DNA from: Syntrophobacterales bacterium
Lineage (GTDB): Bacteria; Desulfobacterota; Syntrophia; Syntrophales; UBA6807
Length of the DNA stretch: 6,388 nucleotides
Direction: 5' to 3'
Assembly (NCBI GenBank): GCA_021159265.1
Contig: JAGGSD010000024.1
Coordinates: 1 to 6,388 of the forward strand
Shown in pieces: positions 1-6,078 of the stretch. Numbering within the stretch: the stretch's first letter is position 1; every line of letters starts with the position of its first letter. The translations under genes and the position numbers were made by a program. The notes under the pieces are model-generated. The model did not search any database. It had not been told where the DNA came from and worked only from the letters and a program-made list of their open reading frames with translations.

Positions 1-16
1 GAACATTTGAATATTA

Positions 17-55
17 GAAATTCGGATTTGTTTCGCATTTAGTGCTTCGAATTTC
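17..55. repeat. Short inverted repeat in an AT-rich leader
   Basis: GAAATTCG (17-24) is the exact reverse complement of CGAATTTC (48-55), with 23 bases between them. The surrounding text is rich in repeated TTCG/ATTT words and looks like a low-complexity intergenic repeat rather than coding sequence. No ORF or RNA gene is evident here. The structure is directly visible; membership of a dispersed repeat family is a guess. Confidence 0.4.
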
Positions 56-81
56 CAGTTTATCTGGGTTAGGCATATTAT

Positions 82-112
82 TTGACAGAGATTTTTTGCA
101 TTTTGTTATAAT
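82..112 (+). promoter_or_regulatory. Candidate sigma70 promoter for the TPR gene
   Basis: A perfect -35 hexamer TTGACA (82-87) is followed after 19 bases by a perfect -10 hexamer TATAAT (107-112). A second TATAAT overlaps it at 112-117. The spacing is 2 bases longer than ideal, but both hexamers are consensus and the spacer is T-rich. Transcription would start near 119-121 and give a leader of about 110 nt before the TTG start at 232. No operator could be recognised. Confidence 0.6.
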
Positions 113-135
113 ATAATAACAGCAAGGCAAATAAG

Positions 136-176
136 CTCTGTGCCTCTGTGCCTTTAAACCTTTAACCCTTTGAACC
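136..176 (+). repeat. 8-bp tandem repeat in the 5' leader of the TPR gene
   Basis: Two exact copies of CTCTGTGC (136-143, 144-151) are followed after one C by three 8-bp units: TTTAAACC (153-160), TTTAACCC (161-168) and TTTGAACC (169-176). The array lies between the predicted transcription start and the ribosome binding site. The 8-base period is not a multiple of three and the stretch carries no ORF, so it is noncoding. Confidence 0.65.
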
Positions 177-213
177 TGAGTTGTTACATTTTATTTGTAT
201 CATCTAATTGCGC

Positions 214-220
214 AAGGAGG
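214..220 (+). promoter_or_regulatory. Ribosome binding site deciding the TTG start at 232
   Basis: AAGGAGG is a full Shine-Dalgarno match, 11 bases before the TTG at 232-234. The longest possible reading frame begins at another TTG (208), but that start would place this site inside the coding sequence and has no good site of its own. The start at 232 is therefore preferred. Confidence 0.75.
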
Positions 221-231
221 AATCTCCGGCT

Positions 232-1194
232 TTGAAGAAGATCAATAAAATAGATTTAAATGATTTATACGATCAGGCCGATCAGTATATAAGAGAAAAA
301 CGCTACGACGAGGCGATTGAACTGTACAAGAAATTAATAAAGATGAATCCCGGAAACGATTCACTCATTTTATCTCTGGGCTGGGCTTACAGGGATAACG
401 GAAAGTTGGCCGAGGCGATTAAATGTTTTGAAAATCTTTTAGAAAAAGAACTGAGCAGAAAAGTATTTACCGGTTTTGCGTTTGACGAGATGGTTCGAAT
501 ATTCCGTGCAGAGGGAAGGTATAAGCAGCTTATTGATGTTTGTGAGCGTGTCGTTGCCGCTCAACCGGGAGATACAGCACTTTTACATACATTGGGTGAT
601 TCCTGTCTTAAGGCCGGCAAAACAAAAAGAGCTATTGAAATATTTGAACTCCTCACACGGATGGAACCTGTTGCCCCCATGTATTTCTGCTGTCTTGGCA
701 ATGCCTATGTCATGGCTGGAAATTTTACCAGCGCCAACGAAGCATATGAAAATGCTATAAAGATCGAACCTGAAGAAACTGACAACTACTATAGCAAATT
801 GGGGGATGCTTATTTGCAGTGTTTCGAATATGAAAGGGCAGAAAATGCACTGAAGAAAGCTCTCGATTATAAATTTGATTACCCTCTTTATCACTGTAAC
901 CTTGGTGATGTGTTAGTTAAACAGAGCAGACTGGATGAGGCACGGGAAGCATATGAAAATGCAATCAGGATTGATCCCCTGTCCAGGGGTGTTTATTATA
1001 ACAGATTTGGGAATACGCTTGCCCGGGAGCAGAACTATCCTCTGGCTATTGAATTGTATGAGAAAGCCATAGATGCTGATCCCCAAAATCCCTTTTACTA
1101 TATAAACCTTGTTGATTTATGCAAATCAGAAGGTTTCATTGAGAAGGCCAAGAAAGCTTACGAGAAAGCAAAATCTCTTAAAGTGATACCCTGA
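232..1194 (+). CDS. Tetratricopeptide (TPR) repeat protein
   Basis: From the TTG at 232 this encodes 320 residues, nearly all of them TPR helix pairs: about nine units at roughly residues 12-40, 46-75, 82-111, 116-146, 150-180, 187-216, 219-248, 254-284 and 288-315. Typical TPR spacing of small and large residues is clear in YDEAIELYKKLIKMNP, NEAYENAIKIEP and EAREAYENAIRIDP. There is no signal peptide, membrane segment or attached enzymatic domain, so it is probably a cytoplasmic scaffold for protein-protein contacts; the partner is unknown. It is convergent with the quinone operon and need not be related to it. An in-frame start at 208 would add eight residues, but the strong AAGGAGG site supports 232. 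The TPR fold is certain; no specific function can be assigned. Confidence 0.92.
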   Translation: MKKINKIDLNDLYDQADQYIREKRYDEAIELYKKLIKMNPGNDSLILSLGWAYRDNGKLAEAIKCFENLLEKELSRKVFTGFAFDEMVRIFRAEGRYKQLIDVCERVVAAQPGDTALLHTLGDSCLKAGKTKRAIEIFELLTRMEPVAPMYFCCLGNAYVMAGNFTSANEAYENAIKIEPEETDNYYSKLGDAYLQCFEYERAENALKKALDYKFDYPLYHCNLGDVLVKQSRLDEAREAYENAIRIDPLSRGVYYNRFGNTLAREQNYPLAIELYEKAIDADPQNPFYYINLVDLCKSEGFIEKAKKAYEKAKSLKVIP

Positions 1195-1270
1195 TCCGTG
1201 ATTTTAAGTAACTTAAATTTGCAAATGTATTATAAGTAGTTCATATTCCGTAACATTTATCAAAATAGTG

Positions 1271-1328
1271 GGGGTAGGGGCGACTTTAGTCGCCCGACAG
1301 CGAAGGGAGGTTAAAACCTCCCCTACCC
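1271..1328. repeat. Three-stem cloverleaf-like intergenic repeat
   Basis: The outer arms GGGTAGGG (1272-1279) and CCCTACCC (1321-1328) are perfect complements. They enclose two perfect hairpins: GGGCGACT/AGTCGCCC (1278-1285, 1288-1295) and GGGAGGTT/AACCTCCC (1305-1312, 1315-1322). The three stems form a junction, with outer and inner arms sharing two bases on each side. No T-run follows on either strand, so this is not a canonical intrinsic terminator, although it lies between two convergent genes. GTAGGGGCGAC...CTCCCCTAC elements recur in many environmental bacterial genomes; that recollection was not checked here. Confidence 0.7.
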
Positions 1329-1403
1329 ATACGGCAAAAACGCAGATTGGTGTTTGATGCCTGAGTAGCTGCGCTGCAAGTTACTTTCCATTATAATACC
1401 GCC

Positions 1404-1438
1404 GTGCCTGAATAGCGGAGTTTTTTACAAAGTCGTCA
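1404..1438. repeat. Shortened copy of the 6144-6344 repeat, abutting the ubiE stop
   Basis: Two blocks match the composite element near the other end of the window in the same order: AATAGCGG (1411-1418 and 6242-6249) and GGAGTTTTTT (1417-1426 and 6291-6300). Then TTTTTACAAAGTCGTCA (1422-1438) matches TTTTTACGAAGCTATCA (6304-6320) at 13 of 17 bases. The roughly 40 bases that separate the first two blocks in the larger copy, including its GC-rich hairpin, are absent. The last three bases supply the TGA stop of ubiE on the minus strand. The rest of the 1195-1435 gap shows no gene; 1203-1217 is only a short AT-rich palindrome. Confidence 0.45.
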
Positions 1439-2143
1439 TTGTTGTTCCTTGCCGAGTATGTAGAGATGTGAAATACCGAATAGCAGTTGTTGCGATTCAA
1501 TAATTCCAAAGCCTCTGTTCTTCATGGTTTTCTCCAGTTTCTCCGGCGGTTCGAACGATATGACGGAGTCTCGAAGATACTTATATGCTTTATGGTTTCC
1601 CGATAAGATACCCCCGATAACGGGAAGCGCTGTCGTGAAATATGAGAGGTATATCTTCCGGATAAAAGCGTTCGGTGGAATGGAAAATTCGAGTACCGCC
1701 ATTCTGCCGCCTTTGGCAAGGAGGCGATACGCTTCTTCCAGGAAAATTTCCGGGGACTCCATGTTCCTGATTCCGAATGCCACCATGATGCGATCAAATG
1801 ATTCGTTTCTGAAGGGCATGTTCAAAGCGTTGCCATTTACAGCGAAATACTGCCGGTGGGTGGCGTTTCGCTGCATTTTTCGCACTGCAAGGCCAAGCAT
1901 CTTTCCGGAAAGATCAATGCCCACAACATTACAATGCGCTTCCAACAAGGCAAGCGCCGCAAGATCACCCGTTCCGGTTGCAACATCAAGAATCCACTGT
2001 TCGTCCCTGATATCGAGGTGATTAATAGCGGTTTTCCGCCATAGCCGGTCTATGGATAGAGAGAGAATGGCATTCAACCTGTCATAGGTGGGTGATATTC
2101 GGTCGAACATTTCTCGTATGATTTCCTGTTTCTTATCCGGCAT
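1436..2143 (-). CDS. ubiE: UbiE/MenG quinone C-methyltransferase
   Basis: This 235-residue class I SAM-dependent methyltransferase makes the last step of menaquinone synthesis, demethylmenaquinol to menaquinol (some relatives act on the ubiquinone intermediate). The SAM-binding motif I is VATGTGD (residues 54-60), with the acidic motif VVGIDLSG at 73-80. The N-terminal family signature reads YDRLNAILSLSIDRLW (20-35) and the second reads RLLAKGGRMAVLEFS (140-154). The segment YLSYFTTALPVIGGILSG (165-182) is also typical, and the length is normal. The histidine usual in signature 1 is aspartate (D32) and the usual methionine is leucine (L23). The ATG is preceded by GGAAGGGG (2148-2155) inside the ubiX end, and the two genes overlap by 11 bp. 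It is the last gene of the operon; no clear terminator follows. With UbiX, a UbiA domain and no ubiquinone-specific gene nearby, a menaquinone role is inferred. Confidence 0.93.
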   Translation of the reverse strand: MPDKKQEIIREMFDRISPTYDRLNAILSLSIDRLWRKTAINHLDIRDEQWILDVATGTGDLAALALLEAHCNVVGIDLSGKMLGLAVRKMQRNATHRQYFAVNGNALNMPFRNESFDRIMVAFGIRNMESPEIFLEEAYRLLAKGGRMAVLEFSIPPNAFIRKIYLSYFTTALPVIGGILSGNHKAYKYLRDSVISFEPPEKLEKTMKNRGFGIIESQQLLFGISHLYILGKEQQ

Positions 2144-2741
2144 TATTCCCCTTCCATTTCATGATATGGGGATACTCAATGTTCAAGTGATCAAGAATCC
2201 TGACGGCGGCAAAGTCGACAAGGTCATTAATGGATTGAGGATGGTTGTAAAAACCGGGTGATGCCGGCATAATTGTTGCGCCCGCCTCGGCAGCCGTCAC
2301 CATATTTTTTAAATGGATCAGGCTGAGAGGAGTCTCGCGGGTGACGAGGATGAGCGGCCGTTTTTCCTTGAGTGTTACGTCGGCAGCCCGCTGAATAAGG
2401 TTATTCGTGTACCCCGTTGCCACGGCTGAGAGTGTCTTCATGGAGCACGGTATCACTACCATGCAGTGAGCTGGAAATGATCCGCTTGCGACAGGCGCAA
2501 AAAGATCAGTGTTGTCGTGTATGATTACGTCTGCCTGTACTTTGCGGTCATTCTTCAGGTCTTTGATTAGTTCCGTGAGATCGTCATATTGAACCTTTAT
2601 TTCATGTTTCAGGATTTTCCATCCCATATCCGATATTATGAGGTGAATTTCCGTGGGCAGAGTCAGAAGAATTTCTATGACTCGCCGCGCATATATTATT
2701 CCGGACGCGCCTGTTATTCCGACAATGATTCTTTTTTTCAT
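2133..2741 (-). CDS. ubiX: UbiX-type flavin prenyltransferase
   Basis: This 202-residue protein belongs to the UbiX/Pad1 flavoprotein family, which joins a dimethylallyl group to reduced FMN to make prenyl-FMN, the cofactor of UbiD-type decarboxylases. Visible family motifs are the N-terminal flavin-binding GITGASGIIYA (residues 8-18), ASGSF (85-89), PCSMKTLSAVATG (98-110), LVTRETPLSLIHLKNM (132-147) and PASPGFY (159-165). All key blocks and the usual length are present. The ATG lies 2 bp after the stop of the permease-prenyltransferase gene. Its AAGGAG site (2754-2759, 12 bases upstream) falls within the last codons of that gene, which suggests coupled translation. The end overlaps ubiE by 11 bp. 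Beside a UbiA domain and UbiE, its prenyl-FMN most likely serves decarboxylation of a prenylated quinone precursor (mqn branch), but the UbiD partner is not in this window. Confidence 0.95.
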   Translation of the reverse strand: MKKRIIVGITGASGIIYARRVIEILLTLPTEIHLIISDMGWKILKHEIKVQYDDLTELIKDLKNDRKVQADVIIHDNTDLFAPVASGSFPAHCMVVIPCSMKTLSAVATGYTNNLIQRAADVTLKEKRPLILVTRETPLSLIHLKNMVTAAEAGATIMPASPGFYNHPQSINDLVDFAAVRILDHLNIEYPHIMKWKGNNAG

Positions 2742-2743
2742 TA

Positions 2744-4393
2744 TTAGTATATGCTCCTTAACAGTTCTCCCGAAAGGATAGCTACGAAGAGAAGCAGGGA
2801 GATTATTGAATTGATGTGGTAAAAAGCCACATTGACTTTGCTCAGATCATCCGGCTTTACCAGCTTATGTTCCACAATGAACAGCACGGCTATTACTGCA
2901 GCAAATATAAGAAATACAGGACTCAGCGAGAAAATCCAGTACAGAGATAGGAGGGACAGAAAACTTATAATGTGCAGAAAAGATGAGACGGCAAGGGCTT
3001 TCTTAATACCGAATACGGCGGGTATGGAATACAGTTTTTCCTTCCTGTCAAATTCCCTGTCCTGACATGCATACAGAATATCAAAACCCGAGATGTATGA
3101 TAACAACACAAGGCATAACATGCCAATCTTTATGGAGAAGGTCCCCGCCACTGCAACCCATACTGCCATAGGTACAAGGCTTATTGAAAATCCGAGAATG
3201 ATATGAGAAAGCCAGGTAAACCGTTTTGTGTAAGAATAGCAGAAAAGGATACATAATACAGGAAAGGAGAGCCAGAAACAGAGCCATGACAACATCATGG
3301 AAGAGGATATGAAAAGAATGGATGATACCACAATAAACAAACCGGCATCGGTCTTTGAAATGGCGCCGGACGGAATTTCTCTCACAGCCGTTCTCGGATT
3401 TTTGCTGTCTATTGAGGCATCGGCAAGCCGATTGAATCCCATGGCCGCTGACCGTGCGCCAACCATTGCCATAATGATCCAGAATACCGCGTGCAGCGTG
3501 ATCGGAGAAACCCTGCTAACCAGGACAAGGCTGGCCAGCGCGAAGGGAAGCGCGAATATAGTATGATTAAATTTTATCATTCGTAAATATGCGGCCATTT
3601 TAGCGAAAGGTCTTGGAAAAGAAATATCTTCTTCTTCATTTTCGCTTTCTGTATATTGCCAGGGGCATATCCTCTTTTCCAGGTAACTGAGAGTTTCATA
3701 CAGGATAACACCCAGGATGCTCATGCCGATAATACCCACGAAGATTTGTGTATATGCCACCTTCGCCCATGAGTCCATTATCATATAGCCAAGACCGGAC
3801 GCGGTTGCAAAAGATTCGACAAAAAAGAGAACCGAAATGGCCGTTCCCGTGGTAATCCTCAGGGCGGTGAAACTGTGAGGCAGCGCAGCGGGGAATACCA
3901 CCTCTTTAAGAATATCTACGTCTGTGGCGCCCATGGAAAGCAGGGAGTCAAAGTATTTCTCATCTATTGCCTGCACTCCATCCCTTGTGGCAACGAGGAT
4001 CTGGAAAAACAGTATGATGCTTATCATAGTAATCTTGGAAAAATCTCCCAATCCGAACATAAGAAGAATTACAGGCAGGAATACGATTTTCGGGATAGGG
4101 TAGGTCATGAAGATCATCGGAGATACGACCTTATCCAGGCGTTTGCTGTAGCCGATGAAAACTCCGATAGGAAAAGCGAGTGACCACGCAATGAGTATGC
4201 TTGCGACTACCCTGTACGCGCTGATACCAAAGTTTTTCCAGAAAGCGGTCGTTTTGCAGCTTTCGAAAAATGCGCTGAATGCCGCCTCTGGCGAAGGGAG
4301 GACCGGTGACGCAACTGCCATGGCAAGCAACTTCCACACCAGAAGCCCGATTGAAACGGAAAGTATATAGCTGAAAGTTGTTGATGATCTCAT
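2744..4393 (-). CDS. ubiA: Fusion: NitT/TauT-type ABC permease + UbiA prenyltransferase
   Basis: This is a 549-residue two-domain membrane protein. Residues 1-246 form a complete SsuC/TauC-type permease with about six membrane segments and the ATPase-contacting EAA loop at 149-181 (SMGATDVDILKEVVFPAALP). An acidic linker (TESENEEED, 248-256) leads to residues 266-549, a complete UbiA-family prenyltransferase with about nine membrane segments. That domain has both Asp-rich prenyl-diphosphate/Mg sites: NRLADASID (321-329) and D438 with QDREFD (444-449), followed by LYSIP (454-458). This second block resembles MqnP of the futalosine menaquinone pathway more than ubiquinone UbiA (inference). Neither half is truncated and no frameshift is needed. 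The internal ATG at 3596-3598 (M266) has no good ribosome site. The start overlaps the ATPase stop as ATGA. The N-terminal half would import a solute; the C-terminal half would attach a polyprenyl chain to an aromatic acid. The substrates are not known. Confidence 0.92.
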   Translation of the reverse strand: MRSSTTFSYILSVSIGLLVWKLLAMAVASPVLPSPEAAFSAFFESCKTTAFWKNFGISAYRVVASILIAWSLAFPIGVFIGYSKRLDKVVSPMIFMTYPIPKIVFLPVILLMFGLGDFSKITMISIILFFQILVATRDGVQAIDEKYFDSLLSMGATDVDILKEVVFPAALPHSFTALRITTGTAISVLFFVESFATASGLGYMIMDSWAKVAYTQIFVGIIGMSILGVILYETLSYLEKRICPWQYTESENEEEDISFPRPFAKMAAYLRMIKFNHTIFALPFALASLVLVSRVSPITLHAVFWIIMAMVGARSAAMGFNRLADASIDSKNPRTAVREIPSGAISKTDAGLFIVVSSILFISSSMMLSWLCFWLSFPVLCILFCYSYTKRFTWLSHIILGFSISLVPMAVWVAVAGTFSIKIGMLCLVLLSYISGFDILYACQDREFDRKEKLYSIPAVFGIKKALAVSSFLHIISFLSLLSLYWIFSLSPVFLIFAAVIAVLFIVEHKLVKPDDLSKVNVAFYHINSIISLLLFVAILSGELLRSIY

Positions 4394-5127
4394 ATATCTT
4401 CTACCATCTTCCTGACCATTTTACACGTTGCAAAGAATGAATCCGCGGTTCGGTAAGTGAGCTCTCCCGCATCAGGATTATTGATAATCGTTTTGATTGA
4501 CGCCGGTCTCCCGCTAAGGACAATAATCTTCTTTCCGAGAAATACGGCTTCTTCAATATTGTGTGTTACGATGATCATGGTTAGACGATTTGCATGCCAT
4601 ATTTTTGTCAGGATATTCTGAAGTTTTTCACGGGCAAATGTATCAAGTGACGAGAAGGGTTCATCCATCAAAAGTATTTCCGGGTTCAATGCGAGTGACC
4701 GCGCAATGGCAACCCGCTGTTTTTCACCGCCGCTCAGCCGAACCGGGTAATAATCCTTATGTTGCAGGAGCCCCAGGTTCAGGAGCAGTTTTTCCGCTGT
4801 CTCGTTTTGCTCTTTTTTGGAAAAACCATTTATTTTCATGCCAAGGCATACATTCTGCCAGACAGTTTTCCACGGGAGCAGACCGAAATCCTGAAGGATA
4901 AATGCTGTTTTCCGGGAGGGACCTTTAATCTCTTTTCCATTAATTATGACTGTCCCTGAAAAATGCCTGATGAGACCGGAAAGAATATAAAGGAGGGTCG
5001 TTTTTCCGCACCCGGACGGGCCGATAATGGCTATGGAATCGCCATCGTCAACATGAAAGCTGATATTATCGAGGACTTCCAGATTCCCGTTATCAAAGTG
5101 CTTGCACAGTGCATCGGCATAAATCAC
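4390..5127 (-). CDS. ABC transporter ATP-binding protein, NitT/TauT (SsuB/TauB) type
   Basis: This 245-residue ATPase subunit of an ABC importer drives transport by ATP hydrolysis at the cytoplasmic face. All catalytic motifs are intact: Walker A GPSGCGKTT (residues 36-44), Q-loop Q79 in ILQDFGLLPWKTV, signature LSGGEKQRVAIARSLA (131-146), Walker B ILLMDEP with catalytic E156, D-loop SSLD (159-162) and switch histidine H189 in VTHNIEEA. QDFGLLPWKTV is typical of the nitrate/sulfonate/taurine subfamily. The start is GTG (5125-5127), with AAGGGAG (5135-5141) 7 bases upstream overlapping the stop of the binding-protein gene. Its own stop overlaps the next start by 4 bp (ATGA), so it is coupled to the permease fusion, its expected membrane partner. 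The solute cannot be read from this subunit. Confidence 0.95.
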   Translation of the reverse strand: MIYADALCKHFDNGNLEVLDNISFHVDDGDSIAIIGPSGCGKTTLLYILSGLIRHFSGTVIINGKEIKGPSRKTAFILQDFGLLPWKTVWQNVCLGMKINGFSKKEQNETAEKLLLNLGLLQHKDYYPVRLSGGEKQRVAIARSLALNPEILLMDEPFSSLDTFAREKLQNILTKIWHANRLTMIIVTHNIEEAVFLGKKIIVLSGRPASIKTIINNPDAGELTYRTADSFFATCKMVRKMVEDI

Positions 5128-5141
5128 GACAGCGCTCCCTT
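5128..5141 (-). promoter_or_regulatory. Ribosome binding site for the GTG-started ATPase gene
   Basis: On the minus strand AAGGGAG (5135-5141) precedes the GTG at 5125-5127 by 7 bases and overlaps the TAA stop (5140-5142) of the solute-binding protein gene. The good spacing supports the GTG start and implies that a ribosome finishing the upstream gene could restart here. Confidence 0.6.
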
Positions 5142-6069
5142 ACGGACCTTTCCATATAAGTTTTTGACAGGTTGTTCTGTCCGGTATCAGGTTGTGCTGG
5201 AGCAGCCATGTTTCAACGTGTGAAATGTCCTCTTGCGGCGGTGGCGCTGGATCGGGAAATGCCGGTATCGTAAAATGTCCTTTGAGAGAAGCGGGAAACC
5301 TGGTTTTGCTGACAAGTATATCCATAAAACCGGACGGGTTGCTGTTGATCGTGTGAACACTCTTTGTATATGCTCTCAAAAAACGTATGGCAAGATTCGG
5401 ATTGTCGGTCAGAAATTTATTTTTGATCGCTATTATCGTCAGTGTTGTGTCCAGTATTCTGTCATCAGTAATGGGGATTGCGCCATCGGCAACGGCTTTC
5501 GTTGCAAGGGGCTCGGGAAGAAGTGCCAGTTTGACCGAATTTTTGATCAACATCTGATATCGTATCGGTATCATTTTGATTTCCAGCTTTTTGACTTGAT
5601 CGGAAGGAATATGTTCCTTTGCCATGATTTCATCAAGAATATATTCGATAATAGAAGCGGTGGATATTGCGACCGGTTCATCTCTGGTCTGCTGTATGTT
5701 CCTGATTCCCGAACCCGGCGATGCAAGCAACGCAAACATTCGATGATCCGGATTTGTATGGTAGGAAGTTGTGACAATCCTGAGGTCTTCACCACCGGCG
5801 TTTAAAAGGATAGTATTCAGAAGATCACCGAAATAACCGTCCAGACCGCCGCCCTTCAGTGCGGCATCACGCTCCAGGGCGCTGTAAAAACTTATTAATT
5901 GCACATTAATTCCTTCTTGCCTGAAAAACCCCCTCTCTTTTGCAACGATAAGGGGGAGAGTGTCTATTACCGGAAGAATCCCCAGCCGGAGGTTCTGTAT
6001 TTCCCTGCTCATTGTAAGAGAGGGAATAAGCAGCAGTGAAACAGCAATCGCACATATCATCTTTTTCAT
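5140..6069 (-). CDS. Periplasmic solute-binding protein of the ABC importer (NMT1/SsuA-like)
   Basis: From the ATG at 6067-6069 this encodes 309 residues. MKKMICAIAVSLLLIPSLTM is a signal peptide, with cleavage probably near S21. No lipobox cysteine follows, so the product should be a soluble periplasmic receptor. The mature part opens with LRLGILPVIDTLPLIVAKE and GFFRQEGINVQLI (residues 27-59), then GGGLDGYFGDLLNTI (73-87), which are hallmarks of NMT1/NitT/TauT binding proteins. It ends with the usual ED...VETWLLQHNLI helix (280-295). The frame extends to another ATG at 6124-6126, but that start lacks a ribosome site and would bury the signal peptide, whereas AGAGG (6079-6083) lies 9 bases before the chosen ATG. 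The gene is 12 nt upstream of its ATPase. This family covers sulfonates, nitrate, aromatic acids, thiamine precursors and others, so the ligand is open; the quinone genes in the operon suggest an aromatic precursor (inference). Confidence 0.9.
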   Translation of the reverse strand: MKKMICAIAVSLLLIPSLTMSREIQNLRLGILPVIDTLPLIVAKERGFFRQEGINVQLISFYSALERDAALKGGGLDGYFGDLLNTILLNAGGEDLRIVTTSYHTNPDHRMFALLASPGSGIRNIQQTRDEPVAISTASIIEYILDEIMAKEHIPSDQVKKLEIKMIPIRYQMLIKNSVKLALLPEPLATKAVADGAIPITDDRILDTTLTIIAIKNKFLTDNPNLAIRFLRAYTKSVHTINSNPSGFMDILVSKTRFPASLKGHFTIPAFPDPAPPPQEDISHVETWLLQHNLIPDRTTCQKLIWKGP

Positions 6070-6078
6070 TATCAAGCG

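Noticed and set aside
583..894. 103-codon minus-strand frame within the TPR gene
   Set aside because: It lies wholly inside the strongly supported TPR coding region, has no ribosome site and no recognisable motif.
1203..1217. Possible terminator after the TPR gene (TTTAAGT/ACTTAAA palindrome)
   Set aside because: The stem is short and AT-only apart from one pair, the centre is a single base and no T-run follows.
1271..1328. CRISPR-like or tRNA-like structure from the cloverleaf appearance
   Set aside because: There is no direct-repeat/spacer pattern, and arm lengths, anticodon loop and conserved T-arm bases do not fit a tRNA.
1524..2021. 165-codon plus-strand frame opposite ubiE
   Set aside because: It is antisense to a gene with clear UbiE motifs, and its composition is that of a shadow frame with no family signature.
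3596..3598. Separate ubiA gene starting at the internal ATG (M266)
   Set aside because: No stop separates it from the permease and the upstream minus-strand sequence (CCTTTCGCTAAA) has no Shine-Dalgarno match, so a fusion is the simpler reading, although internal initiation cannot be excluded.
5233..5805. 190-codon plus-strand frame opposite the binding-protein gene
   Set aside because: It is antisense to a well-supported NMT1-like gene; its Cys/Arg/Gly-rich product has no domain pattern or ribosome site.
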